Assembly: GCA_015501605.1 (NCBI GenBank)
Contig: JADNRZ010000020.1
Span: 558,001 to 622,000 of the forward strand
DNA length: 64,000 nucleotides
Source: Panaeolus papilionaceus
Taxonomy: Eukaryota; Basidiomycota; Agaricomycetes; Agaricales
Reading direction: 5' to 3'
The notes beneath the pieces are model-generated. The model made no database searches and had not been told where the DNA came from. It saw nothing but the letters and a program-made list of their open reading frames with translations. The position numbers and the translations under genes are program-made. This document shows, one piece after another, positions 24,774-36,166 of this stretch (positions within the stretch are counted from its first letter, which is position 1; each line of letters begins with the position of its first letter).

Positions 24774-26314
24774 ATGACCAAGTAAGTCTTTTAATAGTAA
24801 CATAAACATCCATTGGAGTTGACTATTATTTCTACCTATGCAGCTGGGATCTGTTGCCAGTGGACGAAGGTCACCATGAAAGGAGACCGCCTCCTCTCAA
24901 CGACATTGTCCCAGCCGACATCTGGGCAACCATCTTCCAGGTAGCCTACGAAGGTCAACACAAAGTCTGTCAAGAACTACTACTAGTGCCTCAGACCTCC
25001 TACTTTGTCCCTCGGAAAGCACTCCTTCTCAGCCAGGTCTGCCGCCACTGGCGTGCAATCGCCACCTCTCAGCCTCTACTATGGAGAAACATCTACGTCT
25101 GCATGCAGCATAAATCACCATACGATCTTCTCCGGACGTACATAGAGCGAACTGGTGATGCCGACCTCTTTATCTCTATTGTCGCGTATTCGTCAGACAT
25201 CGACGACGTCCACGAGCTTCAGCTTCAGTCGTGTTTTCAGCTCCTGCACAGCGTCAGCCATCGCTGGAAATCTGTGTCGTTTACGTTGGGCGAAACCGCA
25301 AGGGCTGAATTCGAGAAGTTATTCTGTGGCGATGGAGACGTGAAACGCCCTGACTTCAGCTCTCTGGAAACCGTATCAGCTTGGTTAGCGAACGGACGAG
25401 AGCACATGCAGCAAAACAGCTATGCTTTTATTGATGACTTTTGCGATACGGTGAAAATCACACCGGCTTGTCTTCGTATCGGCGGATGGTTCACGAGCAG
25501 GTTCGACCCCCCTACACCTAAATATGTCCATACAAAGGCGAGGTTACAATCCTTGACTTCACTAATGTTTTACCGACAAGCGTTTGGGGATTTGATCCCA
25601 CTCTTTTCCAGCCTGGCGATGATGTCTCAATTGAAACACCTCGAGCTCAATGATTGTTTCTGTCACGTTTCAGCAGACAGGTACTCAGAAAGAGTTACTC
25701 TACCTCGCCTGGAAAAGCTGGCCGTCTTGGACATGGATTACCACGGGGACGTTGAAGCGATATACAATACCATCCTCCTCCCTGCATTAACCGATGTCAC
25801 ATTCACACCTTCTCTTCATACCCCGAGTTTCTATGAAATGGCCAACCTATCCAATTGCAAAATTCGCCGCCTCAGCATGAAAGCCGACGACAGGTTTTAC
25901 GAGTACTTGTTTTATTTCCTCGCAGCACCCGCTTTCAGCAAGTTGGAGGAATTAACCCTCGATGCGACAGAACTTGATGATAAGCAGATCCAGTTCTTTG
26001 ACACCGCTCCTGCGACTTTTGATGTCCCGAAAATCCGCAAACAGGTCACGACGCCTGTTTTTGCTGAGACATTGACGAGCCTCACTCTCCTCGGGTGTGA
26101 CTCAGAAGACGGGCTTCTTGGGAAGGTTGCGAGTGCTCGCGTGAAGAATGGCTCGCTGCAGCACTTCTATGTTGAAGTTCTGGATGGGGTTGAGAAGGGC
26201 CACAAGACGGATGACAAGATCTTCAGCTCACTACGCCGCACTGGCTTTGATGCACACCTTCGACAAAGGACTGTCAGTACAACCCAAGCAGATGAAGAAG
26301 TGGAATCTTCATAG
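24774..26314 (+). CDS. F1: F-box protein
   Basis: Two exons: an 8-nt first coding exon (24774-24781, ATGACCAA) and 24844-26314, giving 492 residues that begin MTNWDLLP. The F-box-like domain spans residues about 24-95 (LNDIVPADIWATIFQ, LSQVCRHWRAIATSQPLLWR). It should bind Skp1 in an SCF ubiquitin ligase. The rest is leucine-rich in an irregular LRR-like manner (LTSLMFYR, LKHLELNDC, LEKLAVLDMDYHGDVEAI, LTSLTLLGCDS), as in the large Agaricomycete F-box families; the target is unknown. It is tail-to-tail with ER2, only 151 bases away. The 8-nt exon is supported by the same structure in F2 and F3. Confidence 0.9.
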
Positions 26315-26465
26315 TCATCAGTGTCCGATGACGGCGCGGATAGCGATAGCATAGACCATTGACTCAGCACAATTGGATGGTACATACAGGCACGGTTAAT
26401 TTAATTCAACATTGGGTAGATGCATACTAGAATCATGCACTGATATCAACGAACATGACACTTCC

Positions 26466-27890
26466 TCATTGCGTCTCTTGAGGATGAGCAATTAATTTGG
26501 CACGCGAAACTGTGTTTGCTTCAAGTTTCTTGAGACCATCCACGATGCCTCCAAGGCCATTGGGCAAGACCTCTACGCGATTTGTCTAAAAGGAACCCAC
26601 GGTCGGTGGTCAGTAATACCTTGTCTCTGAGTGAATGACACACACCTTGATTTTACCGCTGACGACCCAATCAGCGAGCAAGTCTGGGTACAACGGCGTG
26701 TACAGTTCTTGATTATAATCCAGCGTCAAAAATGCGCCATATGCGGTAACTGGCTTATTCCCTTCTTGCGTCGCAAGGTGAGGAGACACCGATTGAAGAG
26801 TGCCACCTTCAGCAAGGAGGTGCAAACCCGTCTGAAGCGTAGTGGGGAGGCCAATGGAGTCGAACGCATACTTGAGGGGCTGACCACCGATGATTCGGTT
26901 TACTTGGGTTGCGAGTTCATCGTCTGTAAGCTTACGATCCAAGACATGGGTTACGCCAAGCTCTTTGAGGTCGTCCGCATTGTGAATAGATGCGGTAGCT
27001 ATAATTGGCGAAAAGCCTGAAATCCGCGCGAGCTGAATGGCTGGTGAGATATTAATTAGTCGACATTATGAGACGAAGTGGATAAGAATGCCCACCCATT
27101 TGTCCAACTGCACTTGAGCCACCGAGAACCACAAATGGTTCTCCTGCGTATTTACCTAGATCTTCGGGGGATGTTGGAGGTGCTATTGAAAGGCCATAGG
27201 GAGATTTGTGGTATAGACCCCCATAAGCGGTCGCTAGAGCGATGGGTACTGTGGCAGCGGTGTCATAGGAGAGACCATCTGGAATCTACAAGGTGAGGAG
27301 CGAGGAGTGAGCCTGGGGGTATCACAGTGTCATTGAAGAAAGATTAGCATACCTTTGCGACGAATTGAGCCAGAGCGATAGTGTAATGTTGGTACCCTCC
27401 CCACTTGGTTTCGAATTCTACGCCTTGGAAAAACCTATATTCAAAAACAAGTCCACATTATGTAAAGTCTGTTGAAACTGAGAGTGAAAGACGTACACTC
27501 GGTCCCCTTTCTGAAATCCTGTGACACCCTCCCCCAGCTCCTCCACCTCTCCTGCGATATCTGCGCCCAATACCGCCGGGTATTCCTTGATCAAGACACC
27601 GAACTTTTGAACTTTCCAATCCGCAGGATTTAGCCCGACAGAGTGGACTTTAACAAGTAATTCGCCAGGTCCTGGTTTGTCAACCTGTCGCTCCCCGATG
27701 ACAAACTGACCGAATTTAGATTCGAGGAGTAAAGCTTTCTGGACTTGAGGGCCATGTTTTTTTGTGATGCGTTCTGAATAGTAAATTGGATGTGGGTTGA
27801 ATTGTTGGTGTCTCCCATGGACTACGCTAGATTAAATAGTCTGGTGTGTTGCTGACAGATTAACTAGGTGACTTACATATCTGCGACCAT
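26466..27890 (-). CDS. ER2: medium-chain enoyl/quinone reductase-like
   Basis: Paralogue of ER1 in six exons: 27877-27890, 27497-27826, 27353-27434, 27096-27285, 26646-27040 and 26466-26585. The last four have exactly the lengths of ER1 exons 2-5 (82, 190, 395, 120). It gives 376 residues. Core motifs are QKALLLESKFGQFV, PGPGELLVKVHS, LGADIAGEVEELGEG, LGGSSAVGQM and LGVTHVLDR. Unlike the other copies it has no in-frame ATG just before QKALL. Reading stays open only through a 14-nt first exon that adds 28 residues (MVADIVVHGRH...). An old ATG at the usual place is out of frame by one base. The N-terminal model is therefore less certain than the rest. Confidence 0.85.
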
Positions 27891-29748
27891 GATTATTCAC
27901 AAGTATCAGCCTTATTAGTAAATGATCTCCGTTCTGGACGTATTCCAGCCTTGAATGCATAGAAAGAAGGTGCTTAGTCAAGCTCGCGATTGAATGTGGA
28001 CTTCCAACGGATGGCGAACACAGACGCAATCCTACGCAATGCCTTGATGACCGCAAAATTGATGCTGCTTCGATACTCAACTCATGTGGGTATATCGATG
28101 CAGTACGAGATAACCGCAATTACACACGAGTGCAATTGAACGGAAGGTCCTCATACAACAGACAATGTTGGTTGGACTGAAGACAATTGACGATAGCACA
28201 AATGCCCAGTACAATTATCTGTTGGCTGGTGAGTTTTGAAATCAACCTGAATGAAGCTTGAACCCGGTAAAAGTCATGAAAATTGAATGGATTTCGCACT
28301 CCTTTGGCTTTGGCTTTGCAAAACGTGAAAATTTCAACCATAGAACGTGGATACATGGCAGAGTCAGACCGACGACAAGCAACCAGCACAAGCACCATGC
28401 ATGACGCGGCTGAAGGCAACCTCGTGGGAGTTAATTTCGGCAGCCTAGCCGGTGCTAAGGTGACTTGAATGTTACTTACAATTGCTTTTGTATCTTGAAG
28501 TTCTTGAAGGACGGGGGCCCGTTGGTATTCGAAGCACGGAATTTTTTTTAATCTAATCCAGTCTGATGACTCTCAATCTTGGGCTTGTAGTGTGAAAATG
28601 GGCACGAGATCCACTGGCAGACTTAGACCGACACAGACAATTAGTGAATATGCTCGCGATGGTATGTCAAATGGGATTCACAGAAGATCGAAGTCAAAGA
28701 GAAGAAAATTCTATTGCACAACAAATTCAAGTGTCGGGAAACAATTGAAAGTCTTCAAAATCTAACACGCTATGGAACAAAGGCCCAACTACAGGATCTC
28801 TGAATTTTATTATCTCCCCATGCATGTAAAGAAGGGAAACGCACTGTAAAACCATAGAGGGCGGGAAAACTGACCGGTAGGGTTTCGAGGCTGGAAATTA
28901 TGACTCATAGAGTCAAGAATTACGTGGCCAGGGAATTGGGGTGGGATTAGCTAAGGGAATAACCCGCCCAGTAGGTGGAAAGTTATCTTAGTTAAACATG
29001 AGGGCGGGTTTATGGTACAAAACCTGGCCACGGGGCGTCAATTCTGCCCTCGAAATTTCTCCAAATTCACACTGCGTTGACTTGGAAATATTTCTAAGTC
29101 AAATGTTACGACATATAACATGTGACTTATGGTTCAGCGCTATTTATGGCAACTTCGACGAACGTTTCGCTGTCATTCACCACCACCACCATCCTGACAC
29201 TTCAACTTCAATGTAGTTAACTGCTCCTGTCCGGCTGGTCACTTTTCAGTCCATTGTCCATCTATTCACATGTAAGTCTTCATTCAAGTCCTCATATACA
29301 CAACTCTCATAATCCATTGAATGCTCTTCAAGTTTCAGACTCCTTTTTCAGGCCAAAGCGGAGGATCTAATTCGATGCAGGGTGTACATATGGTTTAGAG
29401 CTAGTATAGGCTCTGCAGTAAGTCGTTGATTCTCTGTGCCAATTATACCCTTTCTCAACGCACCATCACAGTATCCTCATATCCCATTTCCCCCACTTGG
29501 TATGTCATGCTTTTATATTTTATGTGTAAACTACAATCAGTACATACATACATATATCACTTATGGTTATACCGGCCACTTGATGTGGTGATTAATATAT
29601 TCAACTATAATTCCTATTGATGTGTGATGTAAGGATGAATCCCCCCCCTACCCTACAAAGCCAAAATATCCATGGGGTCGGAAATTTATGAGGTAGGAAA
29701 TTCTGCTCTTTCAGGTTGCTTATGGGGCCGCGATTGTTCAATTTGTGG
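27891..29748. other. Intergenic, long AT-rich region
   Basis: About 1.9 kb without a supported gene. ORFs are short and lack splice signals that join. A run of His codons near 29180 sits in a chance ORF. Confidence 0.5.
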
Positions 29749-30357
29749 TCATATAACCCAACCTTGCGTATAGGCAGGGGTGTGAATACCTGGCTTTGCT
29801 GAAATAGCGGAATTTATGACGCCTAGGCACGGGTTTCCCTCCCCCTCTTCGAGCATAACTAGTCTTAAATACACGGCTCCTTCAGAGTCGGGTTTTCTGG
29901 CACCAGGGGTCTCACAGTGAACCTTCCAATCTATATCGCTTCGAAGAGATTGAGAGCCAGAATATGACAAGATATTGTTCAAAGCGATATCGATAATCCA
30001 TTGGCGTTCCTCATCGATTCCACCCGGCCACATCAGTTGGGCATTCTGGAGGTCGGCAGCGAATTGCTTCCTCACCCACTTCTCTTTGTTGGCGGTGCTT
30101 CCGAGATGAATAATGCCTATTAGAACTAGACATGTCTCGTTTAGTGTATCATACGCGTAGGATTCAAGATATCGCTGGATCTTCGGGTCGCGTCTAACTT
30201 GAGGGACGTAGAATCGGGTCTTGTTTCGTTGGGGACTCTTTGAAAACTCTGGAGAGTCAATGACGGCCAACGAGTAGCGAAGGTGCCTTTTGTTAGATGG
30301 GTCGAAGAGGACTGCGATGCCAATTTGGATTCTTATTTTAAATTGTATATCCACCAT
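29749..30357 (-). CDS. O1: unrecognised family, copy 1
   Basis: Single-exon 202-residue ORF. I do not recognise the family. It shares with O2 the segments IGIAV followed by a hydrophobic-F/Y-D, IDSPEF-KS, a T-K/R-FYV strand, and LVLIGIIHLGST. There is no signal peptide or membrane segment and the predicted content is mixed alpha/beta. A TATA box (TATAAAAG, 30475-30482) lies about 120 bases upstream, as it does for O2. The similarity to a neighbouring ORF at protein level, with drift at DNA level, argues that it is a real gene. The 3' end could be spliced differently from the simple ORF given here. Confidence 0.65.
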   Translation of the reverse strand: MVDIQFKIRIQIGIAVLFDPSNKRHLRYSLAVIDSPEFSKSPQRNKTRFYVPQVRRDPKIQRYLESYAYDTLNETCLVLIGIIHLGSTANKEKWVRKQFAADLQNAQLMWPGGIDEERQWIIDIALNNILSYSGSQSLRSDIDWKVHCETPGARKPDSEGAVYLRLVMLEEGEGNPCLGVINSAISAKPGIHTPAYTQGWVI

Positions 30358-30853
30358 TATAACGACCTAGAAAGCTGCTTTTCGGAGGCTTGGAGTTCAC
30401 TGTTTGGGTTGTGGGTTGTGGTGTGAAGATGAAAAAAAAGTGGAGTAACACATCATCGAAGCGGTGACGCAGGCCTTTTATAGTATTGCAGTCTACTTCG
30501 CCGTTGCTGATGACAACCATCTCAGAGCGAACATAGGCAGTAAAGCAGAAAGAGAACGCTAGGCAATTGCGTAAAAAGAAAGTATATGTCAGCAAAATGC
30601 ATTAAATCGCTTGGCATAAATGCCTCAAAGGATAACATGCGACCGGAGGTATGACAACGTTGAACAATAGGCGCTCGATGGTCCGTGGGACGATTGAATA
30701 AGGAAAATGACTCGTGACTCCTTTTTTTTCCATAATTCAGATATCAATTGTCATGAATGATGCTATTCCCCTAGACATTTTACGTATTGATGGTAAGTAC
30801 TAAACTGCATAGGGAGTGTATTGGACACAATTGAGAATTTTAGATGCAAATGA
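30358..30853. other. Spacer between O2 and O1
   Basis: Holds the O1 promoter and the O2 3' flank; no other gene is supported. Confidence 0.5.
30475..30482 (-). promoter_or_regulatory. TATA box of O1
   Basis: TATAAAAG on the minus strand, about 120 bases before the O1 start codon. Confidence 0.5.
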
Positions 30854-31387
30854 TCAAGAAAAGTTTAAATCAAACACGCTATGAAATTCGGGCTCGATCG
30901 ACTTGATGTATCTACAGCAACCTGTAGTAGTTACTTTATGCTGCCAATAACGACAAAGAGATTCAACGCGGCCCTGAACAAGCGCCCTGTGGGGACCCGA
31001 AACAGGTTCCGACAAGACATAGTCAAAGGCAGTATCGACAGCCCATTGATTCGCCTCCTGTTCGGAGTAGCCCTTTGGTTGGGCTCGCTGGCTCGCCACA
31101 ATTTGATTCTCCGTCAATTGCGGGTTCTTGGTGGTGCTCCCAATGTGGATGATCCCCACGAGAGTGAGGTTGGTGGCTTTGACTGCCTTGTACGTGTATG
31201 ATACAATGCCGGGTGTATTTCCTCCTTTGTAGTCAGACACCCCGAGGACGTAAAACTTTGTTTGGTCCTCCTGTGCACTCTTCATAAATTCCGGAGAGTC
31301 AATGATGACAATAGAGCAGGGGAGTGTGGTTTGAGTGGTGTGGTCATAGAAGACGGCGATGCCTACTTGGCTTGGTTTAGTAGTCAT
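30854..31387 (-). CDS. O2: unrecognised family, copy 2
   Basis: Single-exon 177-residue ORF, paralogue of O1 in the same direction and 496 bases upstream of it. The shared core is VGIAVFYD, IIDSPEFMKSAQ, QTKFYV and LTLVGIIHIGST. The C-terminal third (after about residue 130) does not align with O1, so an intron or frameshift near the end is possible. No function can be assigned. The conserved IDSPEF and GIIHxGST segments are the ones to search with. Confidence 0.65.
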   Translation of the reverse strand: MTTKPSQVGIAVFYDHTTQTTLPCSIVIIDSPEFMKSAQEDQTKFYVLGVSDYKGGNTPGIVSYTYKAVKATNLTLVGIIHIGSTTKNPQLTENQIVASQRAQPKGYSEQEANQWAVDTAFDYVLSEPVSGPHRALVQGRVESLCRYWQHKVTTTGCCRYIKSIEPEFHSVFDLNFS

Positions 31388-31488
31388 TATGTTCCTTGTG
31401 ATGGTAAATAGATGAGGACTTTGGGTTTGAGGGGCCTAAGGGTAATGATTAGTTGTTGAATTACTGTGAAATCAACACCGTCTTGCCG

Positions 31489-31496
31489 TTTATATA
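31489..31496 (-). promoter_or_regulatory. TATA box of O2
   Basis: TATATAAA on the minus strand, about 105 bases before the O2 start codon. Confidence 0.5.
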
Positions 31497-32760
31497 GTTG
31501 TAGGTGACGAGTTTTTGATCCCGCATTGTACATGCAAACCTCATCGTGAAAGCGATGCGTCGACAAAAATGGTAATAACGCCATGCAAATGGGCCCGTAA
31601 AATTGCGAGAAGGAGGTATTTTCCAATAAAGGGACGCTTTGATCGCTCATAAATAGAGCATTGTTGCCGCGACGCACGATGTGTCACAATAGGCGCTCGC
31701 TTGTGAACAGCACTCGCTCGTGGTCATTTACTGAATAAAATGTCTATACCATATTCTGTCGATAAGGAGGTGGGAAGTAATGCCTTCGTACAAGTCACAC
31801 ATTGATTAATAGCTCATGGGAAAGCTCGTATGATCCGACGATGTAGTGACCTGCTCTGGGTTATGGACGAGGCACGAACCCCGTCCATAACGGATCAGAT
31901 GAGGTGACTTCAAGTGCGTCAGAGAAGGAGTGCGCCAGATATTTCCAGGTGAATTGTGATCATGACGATGTGTCAACGAGAGCCACACAGTGGCACACAC
32001 ATTAGAGTTATCGTCCATTGTCGATGAAGTAGAGTTCTCGACGGCCCACCATTCCCAAGAACAATGCCAACATTGTCATCGAAGCAATTCTAACCCCATA
32101 GATGGTAGTTATACTGGTAGTGGTTATTACGTTTCCTCTCGCTTGTTTGTGTCAATATACATTGTTACCTTCGGACACAACAATCAAACTTTATCCGATG
32201 TCAGTGTAAGTATTGTTTTTTCACTTGATATTCCTATGTCGTCAATTGACTCACAGCAAGACGTAGAGTACTGCATGTAGAAATCGGTTCGAAGCAGATG
32301 CCTTGACGCCGTCGCATGGAAGAAAACGGACATGGTCATCTGAAGCAGAATACCACGGCAAAGTGAGCGCTATATCCGCTTTATTGACTCGAAACATGAA
32401 TTTACCACGAATTCAGTCATTTCAGCCATTCGACACTTCAAGCAAACATTCAATCAACCAAATGACACGTGGTCAAACTTCAAGTTGTTTTTCTCGATTC
32501 CCAATCATCATCTGTTCTCTTCACTGCTTCCCCGTGCACATCGGGAATTCATTCGTGTTTCTCAACATTCACAAGCCTGAGTGTCTGAAAGGAGTCAGTT
32601 AACCAACTGGAACCTGGCGTTGAGACGTTGAGTAGTCGACCATGTTGATGGGCCAATGATAGGCCCTTTTGGCCGACTCGGAGACTTGCTGCGGAAACAT
32701 AACTTGTGTTGTCTGGCAAGTCATACTGTCAGCAGTTGTCCAGACTGAATTAAATTTTGT

Positions 32761-32768
32761 TATAAAAG
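32761..32768 (+). promoter_or_regulatory. TATA box of SSP1
   Basis: TATAAAAG followed by CTCGAA. The identical 14-base string precedes the paralogue SSP2, which supports it as a conserved core promoter. It lies 77 bases before the ATG. Confidence 0.65.
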
Positions 32769-32844
32769 CTCGAAGCCTCTAACATCCAATTTTTTACATT
32801 CCTTCGTCCTCTTTCTGCCATCCCTCAACGTGAGCACACTGACC

Positions 32845-33431
32845 ATGGTTGCCATCATCAGCCTCGCCATTACCTTCTTTGCCTCTGCTATTGCAGGTTT
32901 GTCCCTTCCTTGAAAACTCATTATCCGCGCCAGCCAATGAGGTCCTCCACAGGTAATGCCCAGAGCGTCCCCGGCGGCATCCCCATCACATGCTCGTCAA
33001 GCTGCAAGACTCTCATTGACAAATTAGGTGTTCGTAGTCTTTGGCCTATGTGCCTGTGATACACCCACTCCAAAGCCTCGAACTGACACACAGAACGACC
33101 CTTACAGAGCACTGATTCTGCAGCAAAGTGCAAGGCAGATCTCACTTGCAGCTGCACCGATGATCTCGCGCGAGGCATGAGGAGTTGCTACCAGTGTGCA
33201 GTCGATGCCAAGACCATGACTCAGCAAGACGCCGATAAAGCTGTATCAGGTCAGTATAATTTACATCCCAACGTGAAGACCCGACATCGACGTCGAGTTA
33301 TTAACTCTCTATAATTCACAGCATACATTGATGGATGCAAAGCGGCTGGACGCACGATCAGCAATGCCAGTTCTCTCAAGATGAGTGGATTTGGCGCTGT
33401 TGTCGCTCTTAGTGGATTGGCTCTTCTGTAA
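32845..33431 (+). CDS. SSP1: small Cys-rich secreted protein, GPI-like
   Basis: Four exons (32845-32896, 32953-33027, 33124-33249, 33322-33431) give 120 residues. A signal peptide (MVAIISLAITFFASAIA) is followed by a short mature region with eight cysteines (ITC, SSC, KC, TCSC, SCYQC, DGC). The C-terminal hydrophobic tail is preceded by small residues (SNASS), which suits GPI attachment to the plasma membrane or wall. I recognise no named family and the Cys spacing is not that of hydrophobins. SSP2 (47989-48552) is a clear paralogue with the same exon phases and the same last-exon length of 110 nt. Function is unknown; surface or effector-like roles are only guesses. Confidence 0.88.
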
Positions 33432-33818
33432 AGTTGTTGAAGGAAGTGATAATATTAAATCTATTCCATATATGAGGGGTAATAACTTGAACCGTTGGTT
33501 TTGAAACCTCGAACAAGCGACAACTTAGAATAGTATTAACATAATGCGTAAAGACAAAAATAGCTCGAAGTGGAACAAGTCTTGACAATATTCTTATCAC
33601 AATATTGCACACACACGGGGTTGAGATTAACGAAGCAGAACCGGATTGGGTCCCAGGGCTGGATCCGCGACTGTGCACCGCATTTTAAAAACTCGTTGTG
33701 ACGCTGATGCATTGGAAATAGCGTCCAAAAGCGCGAGGTGTGACATATTTCCTTCTTTGGGACTTGTTCCTATCTAAAACGAGTAGCAAGTTCAAAACGC
33801 GGCCTTGAGCAAGGAGTC
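33432..33818. other. Spacer SSP1-F2
   Basis: Promoter of F2. The stretch just before the ATG is similar to that before F3 (CTTGTTC...AACGCGG...CAAGGAGTCATGG in both). Confidence 0.5.
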
Positions 33819-35346
33819 ATGGTTAGGTGAGTGCAAGCAAGTTTGGATGACTGATCTACTGGACTGATTTCTTTACCCATGTGCGCACAGTTTGCATCCT
33901 ATATCATCAGACAAATCGGAAGAATTGGACCAAGAAAGAAGGCCACCAGCACTTAACGATATGGTCCCACCCGACATTTGGGCGACCATCTTTCAAATCG
34001 TGCACCAACAGGAGCTCAGGGCAGGCCCAATAATTATAACGAGTCAAAGACTCTTGGGCTCTATCCCTCGCAGTGCATTCATCCTGAGTCAGGTCTGTCA
34101 TCACTGGCGTGCCATCGCCACGTCCCACCCTCTGCTGTGGCGGAGCGTCTACGTTTCTTTGAAAACCAAATCCCCATCGTCCCTCCTCACAGTATGGTTG
34201 CCCCGCACTGGCAGAGCTGAGCTGTTCATCTCTATCACAGCAGATCGTGTAAGTTGGGATGGGCCAGAACTCGAAGAGCTTCAAGCGTGTCTCAGGCTAC
34301 TCTATGATGCGAGCACAAGGTGGAAATCACTGTCATTCGTTTTGAATGATGTTGCACGCAGAGAACTTATTAGGGCTGCCAGTGTGTCTAGAGAGATCGG
34401 CGATACCCCTGATTTGAGCTCTTTGGAACAGATCGAATCGAGGATGGTGTACGCGAAGTACTCAGCAGACCGCGACGAGTATGAATTCATTGATCGTTTC
34501 TGCGACGCATTGCGGATCGCACCGCCCATACTCCGTATTGGAGGATGGGGGACCAGTGACCTCAGAATTCCATCCCCGAAACTCGTCAAAGTCAACCCCA
34601 AGTTACAATCGGTGGTCTCAATGACAATATTCCGACAATGTCTCGGATGGTTGTATTCCTTGCTCAGAAGCCTCGCATTGATGCCTCACTTGAGACTCCT
34701 CGAGTTCAGGGATTGCGAGAGTCCTTACTATTTGCGTAGCGACTACGCTAAGAGGGTTACCCTGCCGCACTTGGAAAAGCTCTCTATCATGGACATGCGC
34801 CATCACCACGACGTCGAGTCGATCTTAAACAGTGTCATTTTGCCTTCACTCATCGACGTCACATTCACACCCCCGCTTCACACACCCAGTTTCTATGAAA
34901 TGGCCACTCTGTCGAATTGTAAAATTCGTCACTTGGATATGAAAGCCAACAAGTATTTCTTTGACTACCTATTCCAATTCCTCGCTGCCCCATTTTTCAC
35001 CACCCTCGAAGACCTCACACTCGACGCGGAGCTTCATACTCATCAGGTCGACTTTTTGAGTGGCGAACCGGAGACATCGTATTTCGGTCACTCGAAGTCG
35101 GGCAAAGAGATTGAAATCCCAGTGTTCAAGGAGTCGTTAAAAAGTCTTACTCTTCTTGGCTGCTCTTGTAACGATGGTGTGCTTGGGCAGGTTGCGCGTT
35201 CGCGGATGAGGAATGGAAAGCTGCGGTATTTCTATGCGGAAGTAGTTGGGAAGGTATCGACGAAACATCCAAAAGATGATGAGATGATTGGAGACCTACG
35301 GCGTTGTGGTTTGGAAGCGCATCTGCGCCAGAGGTTTTCATCATAG
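33819..35346 (+). CDS. F2: F-box protein
   Basis: Two exons, 33819-33826 (8 nt, ATGGTTAG) and 33891-35346, give 487 residues. The F-box spans residues about 24-90 (NDMVPPDIWATIFQ, LSQVCHHWRAIATSHPLLWR), followed by irregular leucine-rich repeats and a conserved EIPVFKESLKSLTLLGC block near residue 410. Expected to act as a Skp1-binding substrate receptor. It is the closest relative of the broken copy at 46752-47911, with which it also shares about 70 bases of 3' flank. It is tail-to-tail with the truncated reductase at 35551-36166, the same layout as F1 with ER2. Confidence 0.9.
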
Positions 35347-35550
35347 AAAACGATTAGAATCCAATTACGATCAGTTGAGAACAGATTACTTTTAGTCTAA
35401 GGGCTTGTATAGTCTATATATGTAATACCCGCAGACCCGTACTTGCACGAAATTTTCTCTGGACTGTAAACGCTATCCATTCGAATTTACACCTTGACGT
35501 TACACGCTCACTGGGAAACTCATCACCTGAACGAAGAAAGAGAGACGCAC

Positions 35551-36166
35551 GCATTTGTCCCACACCCGTCGCACCACCGATAACGACGAATGGTTCTCCC
35601 CTCACCACATCTTTATCAAGTACCCCAAACCCCCACGGATTCACATGGCTCAACGCCCCATACGCAGTCGCAAGCACAAGCGGCATCGTCGCTGCCTCGT
35701 CGTACGAGATATTCGGGGATATCTATATGAACCATGAGCGCTAGCCTCATCAAATTAACGCAACGATAGGGATTGCCACCCCAAGAACCTCGCCGCTCAC
35801 CTTAGCCACACACCCAACTCTAACAATAACATACTGCTGAAACGCCCCATACCGAGTCTTGAATTCCACACATTGAAACATCACTCGATCTCCCTTCTTA
35901 AACCCCTCGTTATTATACACCTCCCCGCCCACCTCAACAACCTCCCCACTCCCATCCCATCCCCCAACCCATGGATACCCATCCACCATCTTCCCCGCCT
36001 TCTCTATCCTCTGAATCTTCCAATCTCCGGGATTCAAACTCGCAGAGTAGACTTTAACAAGCAGCTCCCCAGGCCCTGGTTTATCAACGTGACGAGTGCC
36101 GACAACGAAGTCGCCACTGATGGATGAGAGAAAGAGAGCTTTCTGTGCTTGTGGAACGGTGATCAT
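35551..36166 (-). pseudogene. psiER-a: 3'-truncated reductase copy
   Basis: Two exons remain (35801-36166 and 35551-35722), starting MITVPQAQKALFL. The GroES-like half is intact (PGPGELLVKVYSASLNPGDW, GFKKGDRV). The copy runs to the nucleotide loop VIGGATGVGQM and then stops: the last two family exons are absent and the next bases do not resemble them. The intron that splits GDR-V in every other copy is missing here. The reading continues GDRVMFQCVEF with no gap relative to ER2, so it was lost precisely. Without the Rossmann C-terminal half the product cannot be an active reductase. Confidence 0.85.

Larger units (their letters stand above)
31388..32844. other. Intergenic
   Basis: Promoter of O2 and upstream region of SSP1. 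No convincing gene; short plus-strand ORFs at 31990-32600 have no family signal. Confidence 0.5.
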
